DNA of 64,000 nucleotides, from contig WTPW01000152.1 in assembly GCA_009809945.1 (NCBI GenBank), positions 276,988 through 340,987 of the forward strand, written 5' to 3'. This document shows positions 1 through 10,129 of the stretch, piece after piece. The translations under genes and the position numbers were made by a program. The notes beneath the pieces were generated by a model. It did not search any database, was not told where the DNA came from, and saw only the letters and a program-made list of their open reading frames with translations. Positions within the stretch are counted from its first letter, which is position 1, and every line of letters starts with the position of its first letter. The stretch is from Gigaspora margarita. Lineage: Eukaryota > Glomeromycota > Glomeromycetes > Diversisporales > Gigasporaceae.

Positions 1-188
1 TTTTTTTTTTTTTTTTTTTTGCCACGATCACCAAGGTTATTATGGATAAATAGCCTTTCAACCAAGAGCATCATTATTGGGGTTTTTCCACCGTCGACAC
101 TAGCTCTAAAGTTGTAAGTTACATGATCACTCAGAATTTCTCCAAATTCATGCGGTATGAATTTTCTCTTCCTTATTCTTTTGTCCCA

Positions 189-1610
189 CTATGCTTGTTT
201 TACTTTACTTTTACTAATCCATTTTTTTGTGCTCGGTCCCTTTGGTTCCTCCACACTTTCCACCACCGCACTAACTTTTTTACATTCTTCATTGCCGAAT
301 TTAAGCTTTAGGTTTATACCGGAATCCTCATCTTCCATTCGATTCAGCTGAGTATTATTTGTGCGGTTTCTTTCCCTTTCAACCCACTTCAGATTATGAT
401 CTTGAACTTTTTGTATCCATGATCTACATGTATCATCAAGGTCTCTACTAAATTCATTCCTTCGATCTAATAGCCCTTTTCCGCACTCAGCTGTGTTCCT
501 CCGAGTCTTAAACGATTCAACCCTTTTTTCCCATTTCACACATGCAACTTCTAAAGTTTCATAACCCTCAGTAAATTTTCTTTCTTGAAATTTGACTCCA
601 TTTGTTTTCCCTTTGGTGTAACTATCATCTCTGTCATCTCTTTCATGAAGTCGTATGGGTAGAATTTTTGGCCGAATTACACAGCCTTTAGATTCGTTCT
701 TTCCATATTTATTCTCATCTCTAGTTAGGCCGATTTTATCATGATAACAACGTTCAAGAGCCCACGTTGTACCGACATGATCCATGTCCGCAGGTTTTTG
801 ATAATTACCGAATACCTCGGGTTCACGTTTTTCAATCCCGGTTTCATTTTGATTAGAGTTAACAAGATCGTTCACTCCTTCAACACAACCCATCTTTGCT
901 GATTTTTGATTACCAATGAATGCCTGATGTTCATCCTCTTTGACTCGAGGCCCAGCCACTTTTCCTCGGTCGAACACTATCATATCGAGGCAGTCTTTAT
1001 TATGATGTTTCACCACAGCCACTTTAACATTAACATCAACTGCTCTTAATCCTTCATCCTCAATACCATCAATCATTCTTACAGGCTGTTCGTTTTTTTC
1101 GTCATTCATTTGCCGTCGGTCAAGGTCACTTGCTCCGACATCATAGTCGACCTTTTTAATATTTTGACAACCAATGAATGCCTTAGGTTTATCTTTTTCA
1201 ACCTCCCTTTCATTTTGGTAACAATGAAAAAGGTTGTCCAAGGTAGGTACCAATGTTTGATCATTGTCAAGTGCCTTACGTTCAGTCTTTCTATTTCTAA
1301 CCCCATTTTGATAGTTACTTTCATGGTTAAACAAAGCTCGAATGTTTTCCAACGGACCTTCTGGATCGTCCGTTATTTCTCCCTTATCGGATGTATCCTT
1401 TTTACCTGAAACTCTACTTTCTTTACTTTTTAACTTTTTACTTTCAGGTCTTAGTACGGGTAAGTCAACGAACTTTATTTTCTTTTCTTCTTTCATTTTA
1501 TTCTTGCCTTCGTGACAACTCGTTTCGTTTGGAACAGTAGTAGTTGCCCTAGCCCAATTCAAAGGGCATTCAACTCTTTTTTTGTCAGTGTTAATAAGTG
1601 GTGAGCGAAG
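189..1610 (-). CDS. Sel1-like repeat protein region in frame with gag
   Basis: A 457-codon open stretch (1562-189) with no ATG at its start; the same frame extends upstream to the gag stop at 1611-1613. It carries degenerate Sel1-type repeats at about residues 76-165 and 208-284. The clearest pair, residues 213-248 and 249-284, is exactly 36 + 36 residues, the Sel1 unit length, with the pattern AFIGNQKSAKMG...NQNETGIEKREP and FGNYQKPADMDHVG...CYHDKIGLTRDE. Sel1 repeats form alpha-helical solenoids that act as protein adaptors, and such genes are abundant in glomeromycotinan fungi. Many conserved Gly, Tyr and Ala positions are changed, so it is decayed or diverged. It continues directly from gag, so a captured host gene is the likeliest reading; a separate host gene overrun by the element is the alternative. 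Confidence 0.65.
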   Translation of the reverse strand, partial: LRSPLINTDKKRVECPLNWARATTTVPNETSCHEGKNKMKEEKKIKFVDLPVLRPESKKLKSKESRVSGKKDTSDKGEITDDPEGPLENIRALFNHESNYQNGVRNRKTERKALDNDQTLVPTLDNLFHCYQNEREVEKDKPKAFIGCQNIKKVDYDVGASDLDRRQMNDEKNEQPVRMIDGIEDEGLRAVDVNVKVAVVKHHNKDCLDMIVFDRGKVAGPRVKEDEHQAFIGNQKSAKMGCVEGVNDLVNSNQNETGIEKREPEVFGNYQKPADMDHVGTTWALERCYHDKIGLTRDENKYGKNESKGCVIRPKILPIRLHERDDRDDSYTKGKTNGVKFQERKFTEGYETLEVACVKWEKRVESFKTRRNTAECGKGLLDRRNEFSRDLDDTCRSWIQKVQDHNLKWVERERNRTNNTQLNRMEDEDSGINLKLKFGNEECKKVSAVVESVEEPKGPSTKKWISKSKVKQA

Positions 1611-2527
1611 TCAATTATCATAATCTTCATCACTACTCTTCATAGCAGATACGACCTCTTGCAACAAAGAAACCATTTGTTCTATCGGGTTCCCTCTTGC
1701 TGGGGGCATGGTAGTTGCTATACATGAAGTCAGAGAAGGCACTACTTGGGTCAACTGTGAAAGAGCTACCACCATATTAGATGCCATATCATAAGCTGCA
1801 GAAGAGCTGTATGCATCCGAGTTGCGCATGATCAATACTTCGCAGTTTCGGGCCCTTTCTATAGCTTCAAAAAGGGTACTCGACATAAATGGTTGGACAA
1901 ACAACATCAGGTCGGGACGGAGACCTTGCAAGAACATCTGGACTTTTATTACCTCAGGGTACCGATTTCCAACCCTCGACATACGATGAAATAACACCAA
2001 CATATCAGCGGCATACTGATCCACCGCTTCTATGGCACCTTGCCTTCGACTTAATAGCTTCATATTCCACTGGTCATCAAAGTCGGCGTACAGAAATTCG
2101 AGAGGAACTGGTGAACAAAACTTTGGTCCTGAACACACCCATTATCCTAGTATAGAATCCTTGGTTCTTTACTTTTTCGATGTTCCCACCAATACGCAGC
2201 CAAGCCTGTCAACCTGGCACTTCCAACAGCAAGCTTTCTTGCGCCCACAATTTTATTCGCCTCGAAAGCACTGTTAACCAAATCTAGCCATTCAACCGGG
2301 TCCTGATTTCCTCCTGCATAGGTCGGGATCTTCACAAAAGTTTGTTCCTCCAAATTCGTTTGGGTTTCTCGTGTTCGGTTTAAAATGTTCACCATTTCCT
2401 GAAATAGTTGTTGGAGTTGGTTGTTCGAATTATTGGGTTGTTTTTCATCTACCATCCCTTTATTATTCGTGTAGGGACTCCCGCTTTCATTAACCATACT
2501 ACCATTGTTCGACACATTTTTCCACAT
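1611..2527 (-). pseudogene. Retrotransposon gag (Retrotrans_gag type), broken
   Basis: Capsid-like protein of the LTR element. The N-terminal part (2527-2147) has a Q/N-rich start and then the family pattern YAGGNQDPVEWLDLV followed by LTGLAAYWWEH. The C-terminal part (2138-1611) has RRQGAIEAVDQYAADM, YPEVIKVQMFLQGLRPDL and ARNCEV, as in Ty3-type gag. A TAG at 2147-2149 falls where gag proteins usually have Trp (TGG to TAG), and a frameshift near 2090 joins the two parts. No intact CCHC knuckle is visible. The last codons run in frame, through one TGA at 1611-1613, into the Sel1-like region. Confidence 0.75.
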
Positions 2528-2605
2528 ATTTAAGCTTTAATGACACTGTTTTTTATAAGAAAGCATGGGGATAAAACGATCATTCCACACAATCGGCACC
2601 AAAAA

Positions 2606-3055
2606 TGTCACAGCTTGGGGAGAGACTTGTGTACTTTGTTGCCAATTTAACTTTGAGCCGTGAACATTAGGATTTTAAAAAAATGTAATTTTTATTAATT
2701 TTTGGGAGGGCGAATTATATACATGTACGTGTGTAAGCAAATTATATACAAGGAAAGAAGAAAAACTTAAAGAAAAATAACTAACTATCCTTCTTCTTTA
2801 TATAACGATCCTTTTATATTCCCACCATAATTACCCGATTACTAAGAATGAGATAAGAGCTACGACTATTACAAGAATGTGGTAATGGGAATTTACTACG
2901 CAGAAATGTAGTAATGAAAAGAAAATGAAGTAATCAGCGTGGGTAACCGACCGATCATCAAATGTAGTAATCAGAGTCGGGTAATGTACGATCATCACAA
3001 CTTACGTGATGGCAGATCGATGAAATTTTGACACCTGACAAAATTTTCCGTGACA
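2606..3055 (-). repeat. 5' LTR of the gag-Sel1 element
   Basis: A 450-bp non-coding segment bounded by TGTCAC... and ...GTGACA on the plus strand, lying just upstream of gag in the minus orientation. The base run after its gag-side end gives TGGTGCC on the minus strand, a plausible tRNA primer site. The matching LTR is not in the window, so the outer boundary at 3055 is inferred from the inverted ends only. Confidence 0.55.
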
Positions 3056-5110
3056 GCGGCATAGTAATTAATAAATTAATAGGTGATCATCATGGTTACA
3101 CAAAAACTTAAAAAAATCTTTGATAATAGATTTTTTATATGATACCATACATAATTTTGTTTTACATAGTGCGCCGCACACCCCAATATTACACAAACTA
3201 TTAGAATAGCCAATCAAAATTTAAGATCAGGTATAACATAAAATTTCATTTTTTTGTTGCTCTAATAAAAAAACTCCTTGCTAAATTTTGTATATACTAA
3301 TGCCCGATAAAATCCCAGGCCTCACTCTAACCCTAAAGTAATTAATTGTTTTATAAAAATTTTTTTTTTTTTGTTACACAGATTTGCAAATCTTATTTAC
3401 CCATGGTGGTAAAACACCATAAGTGCGTTTTATAATATTTGAAATTTAAATACAACGAAGCATAATTCTCTAATGTTGTCATAGCATTCACCTAAATGTT
3501 AATGTCGTGAGTTTACATTTTTAATAAAAAAAAGAGTAACCTTTTTTTTCATTAGATTATAACTGCTTGTAAATGGCGTGACCCCTGTAAATCATGATTT
3601 CATTTGAAAATTAAACGATTCCAGTAGATTTTTTGATTCTTTATTCAATTAGATCGTTGTCGATGACCAGAAATAAGTTGATACTATATTTGAATTATGC
3701 TCATGTAACTTCCTAATGTGATTAATTTATTATCTTGTGAAGTTCAAGTGTTAAGATAATTAAAAATATTGATCGCAATTGATGCTTGAGCAAACATCAT
3801 TATCATTATTACCGATTATTGTTTTAACATCAAAATAAAAAAAAAATGAAGACGATGGATCAATGAAAGGATGAAGCGCAATGTACACCACTTCCAAGTT
3901 CTGTTTCTACCTTTTCAGAATTTATTACAAACCAACAAAACACAGAATGTGCCTTTTTTATTTGTGGCAAAAATTTTTAGCATAAGTAATAAGGTAATAA
4001 TAATTCGTCGGCGTTGGTCGTTCTCATGCATCATTCTCAATGTGATTAGAAGTGAACATAATAGTACTCAAAAATAATTATATTTACATAAAATTTTTGT
4101 CGAAAATTTGAATATGCAATTTATGATGTAATAATAATCATTTTGATGTGATTAGTGAGCGATCGTACAAGTGCTCATTTATTATAATCATCAAGAAAAA
4201 AAAATCATTGAAAATATTCGTTTTTGCATTTTGGGCTTACCAATTTTTTATTTTTATAAAACTTACTAATGCGAGAAGTAAAATAATAATTCATTGATGT
4301 CAAGAATGAAGACCCATAGCAAAGTGGTTTGAATGATATTTTTGAATACTCTAGATTGTAAAATTTTCCAAAACAAGCATAAGAAAAAGGTAGTTTATTG
4401 TAAAAAGTTTATTGATTGAAATGATAAACTTATTTAATATATTTCACTAATAAAAAGTAGTTTATTACGTAATAAATGTTACGCATAAACATTTTAATGA
4501 CATGCTTAATCAATTTTAAATATTTTCTGTTAAATAAAATTTATTCTCCGCACTTTTTGACTCATTGATTAAGCGACCGTTGGTAACAATTTTGAAAACG
4601 CCCTATTCATAGAAACATTAAGAGAGTGTAATCAGGCAGAACAATATACCTTTTCAATAAGGATTCTTTCAAAAATCCTTGGTGTGATATGCAACCTTTT
4701 AGAATTATCTTTTAAACATTTTTTAACCTTTTCAGTTGAGAATTTAAATAATCCAGAAAAGACTTTATCGTGACATGAAATCTGAACCAACGATGACACG
4801 ATAATTTAGGGTTGTGTTAGGTTAATAAAAAAAAAATTCTTTACAAAATTTGAGTAGAGCTACTCTTTTCTAATCCTCTATCTAATCATATTTTAGAACA
4901 TAAAAGGTAGCTTCATAAACAAAATTACGAGCTATAAGCGATTTTTTTTAAAATTTCTCTATTTTCTTCGAATTACATGTTACAATTGATCTTACGATTC
5001 TAGTTATTAATACTGAGTAATCATATAGATAATATTTAAAAAAGTTGCATTTTACACCAATGATTTTTTTGAAGAAATTCTTATAAAAAGGTTTATTGTT
5101 CTATTGTGTG
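3056..5110. other. AT-rich non-coding stretch
   Basis: About 2 kb without a supported gene. It is AT-rich with homopolymer runs. A 68-codon open stretch at 3871-4077 (plus) shows no recognisable domain and has the composition of its surroundings, so it is not called. Confidence 0.6.
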
Positions 5111-5333
5111 CCTTTAGGGAAGTTGCATTTAGAGAGGTTGGATTAATATATTTCATTTGTAGATCATAAATTAAAAATATAGTCTAATATCTCGTTCACG
5201 TCATTTCTTTGACCCAACCAATATAAAATTTATAGGTTCTTACTGCCCTAAATGCAATATCTCTTTAAATGTACATTTGATACAATTGTTACATTTTGTC
5301 CTCTCGCAATGCATTTAGAGAGGTTTGACTGTA
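5111..5333. mobile_element. Fragment of a TA-type (mariner/pogo-like) MITE
   Basis: Two direct copies of GCATTTAGAGAGGTT (near 5125-5139 and 5311-5325), with an inverted CCCTAAATGCAAT between them at about 5249. The right end reads GGTTTGACTGTA, the form of a TACAGTCAAACC terminal repeat next to a TA target. The left end is less clear, so this is a rearranged or partial copy. Confidence 0.45.
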
Positions 5334-5633
5334 AAATTATATAACCAATAATTTAATATTTTTATTTTATTTTGTTATTTTATATTATTTTCAATGGATT
5401 AAAAATTTATTTATTGTTAAAATTAAAGAAGATTGGTTTATGCATTTGATTTTAGTAGAAATAATTTTTTATAATTAATACTGTATATATTTAAATTTAA
5501 CAAATTAATAAAATAAAACTTTAATAATTGATAAATTGCTGTATTTATACTTAGCGTAGTCTCTTTTTCTAAAGTAATATTTAATCTTTATTCATTATAC
5601 AGTTTTACTATCATACTATATAATATTATTGTA

Positions 5634-7288
5634 TCATTTAATTTTGCATTTAGATAATGCATACGCTAATGCTTTTCTTTCTTCATATCCAAGTTTATTA
5701 CCGCTAAGATCTAAATTTTTCAATGCAGTGTTCTTGCAAAGTGCATTAGCAAATGCTTTTCTTCCTTCTGATCTGAGGTTATTTTTCCTAAGATTCAAAG
5801 AAGACAGTGTGGAGTTTTTGCAAAGTGCATCTGCTAACGCTTTTCCTCCTTCTGAACCAAGATTATTTCCCCAAATATTCAAAGAAGTCAGTTTAGAATT
5901 TTTGCAAAGAACATCTGCTAATGCTTTTCCTCCTTCTGATCCAAGATTATTAAAACCAAGATTCAAAGAAGTCAATGTAGAATTTTTGCAAAGCGCATAT
6001 GCTAATATTTTTCCTTCAGATGATCCAAGACAATAATGCCAAAGGCCCAAATTTTCCAGTGTAGAGTTCTTACAAAGTGCATCTGCCAATGCTTTAATTC
6101 CTTCATTTTTAATCTTATATTAGTAAGATCCAAAGAAATAATCGTGTTGTTCTTGAAAAGTACATTTGCTAATGCTTTTCCTCCTTCTGATCCAAGATTA
6201 TTACTGTTAAGATTCAAATAATTAAGAGTATTGTTCTCGCAAAGTACATTTGTTAGTTCTTTTACTACTCCAAATCCAAAATACTTCCGAGAAAGGTTTA
6301 AAGAGATCAAAGTAGAATTTTTATAAAGGACCTTTGATAATGCATTTATTGTCTTAGACTAGACTTAAAATTTTCACCAATATTATGTAATTTCATAGTG
6401 ATAATAGTAGTGTTCTTATGAAGATTTTCAAGTATTAATTGATTACAAAGAATTTCATTAAGACATACATGTTTAAGATTCTTACTAGTTCGTAGAAACA
6501 TTGCAATCAAAGAACATATAACAGCATTTTCCAGTTCGCATCCTGTTTCATATGTTTTATGTGTTTTATATTTTATATGACAAAGCCAATTTCTAACTCC
6601 ATAATACAATTTATCATTAATAGATGTTATATAATATGTATATTAAAATAGTGGTTTGTGATGAATTGGAAGGGAAATCTTAAAAGGAATTAATAGAGCT
6701 TGTTCTTCTGCATTTAAAGTTAAGGCCACACAAAGTTAATTTTTCATTTTATACATGGGTTTCAAAATTTCTGGTCGGTCAGTTGGATTTTTTTTTTTTT
6801 TTTTTTTTAATCTGTCATAAATTATAGTCTTATGTTGCATCTAAGGCCACTGCAAAGTTAACTTTTCACTTTGCATAACTCGAAATCAGAAAATTGGAGT
6901 TGGCAGATAGATTTTTTCTATCAGTCCTATCGGACAATTTCAGAAAGCCAAGGTCTCCATCGGGTGATGCCGGAATAATTTCTGGAAAAAAATTAAATAG
7001 CAGAAATAGAATAATTGGCATAATTGGGACTTAAAAAAAAAAAAAAAATTGAAAAAATTGAAAAAATGGGTCAGCGGGTAATGCAAAATGAAAAATTAAC
7101 TTTGCGTGGCCTAAAAGAAATATTTTTATAAGTCTTATATCATCGAAATGTTCTTCTGGATTACACAATATTGGAATAATTAATTTACACCATTGACGGT
7201 TTACAAGAGCACATAAAAATAAGTTTTTAGAGTCAGACCGGAGGTTTTTAAATATTGCGTAGTAACATTCATTTGGTAATGTTATCAT
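5634..7288 (-). pseudogene. F-box / leucine-rich-repeat protein, decayed and split by a MITE
   Basis: In the minus direction the gene begins at ATG 7288 with an F-box of about residues 3-45 (LPNECYYAIFKNL, CALVNRQWCKLIIPIL), which normally recruits a substrate to an SCF ubiquitin ligase through Skp1. After an insertion at 7111-6724 the same frame resumes (NAEEQALLIPFKISLP), then continues through VRNWLCHIKYK and ELENAVICSLIAMFLRTSK into about eight 28-residue RNH1/NLRC3-type LRRs at 6300-5640 (unit like NNLGSEGGKALADALCKN). Lesions: TAA at 6643-6645, frameshifts near 6350 and 6110, and the MITE. F-box plus LRR families of this type are large in glomeromycotinan fungi. Nothing suggests current function. 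Confidence 0.8.
6724..7111. mobile_element. PIF/Harbinger-type MITE inside the F-box/LRR gene
   Basis: The ends GGCCACACAAAGTTAATTTT and, inverted, GGCCACGCAAAGTTAATTTT form TIRs of about 28 bp. They are flanked by the 3-bp target duplication TAA (6721-6723 and 7112-7114), the PIF/Harbinger signature. Removing the element and one TAA restores the host reading frame exactly. A further copy of the TIR motif lies inside at about 6844, suggesting a nested or duplicated end. It has no coding capacity. Confidence 0.8.
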
Positions 7289-7347
7289 ATTGAAAATCGA
7301 ATAAAAAACTTTTAGAATTGGTTATGCAGGTATGTACGTACGTACTT

Positions 7348-8636
7348 TGTGACGGGCTGCGCCTCAAGCCTTTTTTTTCTTTTGTTTACATTAGGGTAAT
7401 TCTCACACCAAGTATATCATATGATCATATGATTTCTCCTAAAGTCACACTATGGTACGAGAGATCAGCATAGCCTCAAATAGTGTGATAGCATTTCCGG
7501 AGGGTAACTGCGCATGCCAGGGCCACAATCCAGTTTATGCCCTTGGTATTTCGCTGTTAATGTTTATTTATTTCCCCTTTTGTAAACAATAGATTCTTCA
7601 CATGTAACTTCGCCCCTGTAGTTAAAACTAGTTTGTGTCCTTGGCATTTAACTGTCAATATTTGTTTACTACCCCTTTTGTAAACAATGTACTTAGCCTA
7701 ACTTTGGGTTTCGATAGTAATATGGTACTGGCACATGATGGATTATAGTGCCAAGGCTAAGATGTTTTTAATGACACTTATGCCTTCAGGCTTGGGAAAA
7801 GCCGCCTCTACCTTCATCGCAAAAAGGATGAGTCACAGTGAAGTCATCATTAGAGAGAAGCAAATTCAATAGAGATAGCGTAGTTAGTCTAAAATCATGT
7901 ATTTATTAAGAGGGTAAAAAGTATATAAACCCTCCCTTCTCACCTAAATAAAGATTAACTCTTGGAGAGTTCAGATTTGACTTATAACCTTTAAGAGTAG
8001 AAGTGTTAAGAAGTTTCTGTTGTCTCTTAAACCCATTTGTTATAATAAAATCACTTATTGAACTTACCCCGTATCCGTGGAATATTTGTTATTCCAAGTA
8101 AAAGTTGTGTTGTTAGTTATAACTTCATAACCCGCATTTTGAACCCAGTTTAAGTTTATAACCCAGTTAGAGAAAGAAAGATTAAATCAACCACCTCTTT
8201 TATAAAACCATCAATTGATTAATTCCTTTGTTTGCCTGATTTATCAAACAATCAGTTGCCCCATTGTTCAATTAATCATCTGCATCAATCCAATTTCGCT
8301 CTTGATCATGTGTCGATCATTAATAATATTAATAATCATATTTACCCCTTTCAACCCAAGCACCCTAAAATAAAACAAGATTTATATAAGTAGAGTGGAC
8401 TTAGGGCCACCTAAAGAAGAATACTATAACAAAAAATAAGATATACTTAGCTTTGCTCAACCACGCCATAGCAAGATCTAAAAGAACCTCAAGACCCAGA
8501 CCAAATCTTCCATGCCTCTTTCTGCCTGCCAATTTGAGGATCAAGAGTCTTGCCATATTGTTAGAGATTGGTTTAGTTAGATATTGGTGTTGTTAGTTGT
8601 ATTTTATTTGATTAGCTGATTGCCAACACCTTCACA
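7348..8636 (+). repeat. 5' LTR of the Ty3/gypsy element
   Basis: Starts TGTGACGGGCTGCGCC, ends CCAACACCTTCACA, about 1,289 bp. It aligns along its whole length with 16624-17896. The differences are mostly C/T and G/A changes, with the C or G state usually kept in this copy. Confidence 0.88.
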
Positions 8637-8899
8637 ATTGGTGGTGACTATGAGATCCAACTACCATAAATAATTACCTACCATTACTTTAAAGATTCAT
8701 ACTCATAAACAATAACCCTACTAAGGATAATTTGGCTACCTCTATCATGTCAGATATTGATAACTATGAAGATAATTGACCCCTACCACCCCTTGAACTA
8801 CTGGCTGATGATGAGCTGCAGCGAGAGTGAAACCAAATGCAGAATCCCCTATGTGACATAGCTCAAGCTTTTAGGAACATTGCTATGCATGATGTCCCG

Positions 8900-9660
8900 C
8901 CAATGCCTCATAAAAATAATTGGTTCACATAAAGACCTTTAAGGAAGAAGATAATAAAGACCCTGTTAAATGGATCAAAGCTTTTGAGAGAGCTGCTGAT
9001 ACTAATAATTGGGGTTGGGAAGAAAATTTAGAATCATATTTGGACACTTGGCAGAAATTGCAGCTAGTTGGTATACTGATAATAAAGAAGACTTGCTGTA
9101 TTGGGATGATAAAGATCATCTGAATGACAGCTTCATACAATTCTTTGTAAAATACTTTGCTACCTTAGAATGAAGACATCAACAGCAAATCGAGCTAAAC
9201 ACCCTTGCCCAAAATGAAAATGAAAAGGCTGAAAGGTATGCCTACAAGTTCAAGAAATTGTTGAAGAAGGTTGATACAGACTGTAGACAACCTACCATCT
9301 ATATCATATAAATGTTCCAGGGGGCCTAAAAGGGAAAACTGCAGCAATGATATCTCTTGGTGATCCTGAAACCTTGGATGAAGCTATAGCTAATGCAAGG
9401 AGAATTGAAACCAGAAACTACTACAAAAATAAGAAGAAGAATGAGTCACACCAAATTCGGGTGGAGGAATTAGCCCAACAAATGCAGCAGATAGCTGCCA
9501 ATTATGCAAAATTAACTACTAGCCTTGCTACAGGGACTGAAGGTAATACCAACCCATTCTAACGAAGTCTAATCTGCTCTAGCTACCCAATTACAAGGGT
9601 CTTATCTGCTTCAGGTATAGGGAAAGAGGTCACATTGTCTGAAGTTGCCTCTCTGAACAA
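8900..9660 (+). pseudogene. gag of the Ty3/gypsy element
   Basis: The capsid region is recognisable in several short frames. The first (8920-9123) has KTFKEEDNKDPVKWIKAFE; the next holds the FFVKYFA-type segment and LAQNENEKAERYAYKFKKLL; the last (9347-9562) has GDPETLDEAIANARRIE. A zinc knuckle remnant at about 9605-9648 reads CFRYRERGHIV*SC: the second Cys is Tyr (TGT to TAT) and an Arg codon has become TGA. The protein would package element RNA. At least four stops or frameshifts break it. Confidence 0.75.
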
Positions 9661-10129
9661 TGACAAGCTCCCATGTCCATGCCACTAATTCCTGAACTGG
9701 AATTAATCAATCTCGAACTATTAACCCATGTGATCTATATCAACCCAAGGAATTATATAATATTAAACGAAAAGAAAGACCAGAAAATAGAACTAGTTGG
9801 AATGAATAGTTGAGGAAAAGGACCAATAATGACAAGAATGTCCTTACCCAACCAATAGAGTCAGCTCCTATAGAAGTAATTCAACAAGAACTACCACAAC
9901 CAGAAGCTGCACTCCACCCAAGAAGAAAAAGAGGACTATTGGTAGTAGACCAAATTCCCCCTATAATATTGTGAAGAATATTCTGATTCAGCATGCCAAT
10001 GCTACCTACAAGCAGTTGTTGCAGGTCCTAAAACAAAGGCAACACCTAGTTCAAGCCCGTTGAAGACCTATTATACCAGTCCCAGAAGAAACTAACCTAG
10101 CTGAACCTACCTTTAATGCCAAGACCACC

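Larger units (their letters stand above)
1..3055 (-). mobile_element. Ty3-type LTR retrotransposon (5' part), running off the left edge
   Basis: Read on the minus strand this is the 5' portion of an LTR element: an LTR at 2606-3055, a primer-binding-like TGGTGCCGATTG directly after it (about 2592-2603), a gag at 2527-1611 and an in-frame Sel1-like region at 1562-189. The LTR boundaries rest on inverted ends TGTCACGG and CTGTGACA. The 3' LTR, and any protease, RT or integrase, would lie beyond position 1, which starts in a run of 20 T. No RT motifs are seen in the part present. Confidence 0.7.

Noticed and set aside
1-20. Run of 20 T as a poly(A) tail of a retroelement
   Set aside because: It is at the very edge of the window; whether it is a tail, a gap edge or a simple repeat cannot be told.
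3871-4077. 68-codon open frame on plus strand
   Set aside because: No domain, AT-driven composition, no neighbours that support a gene.
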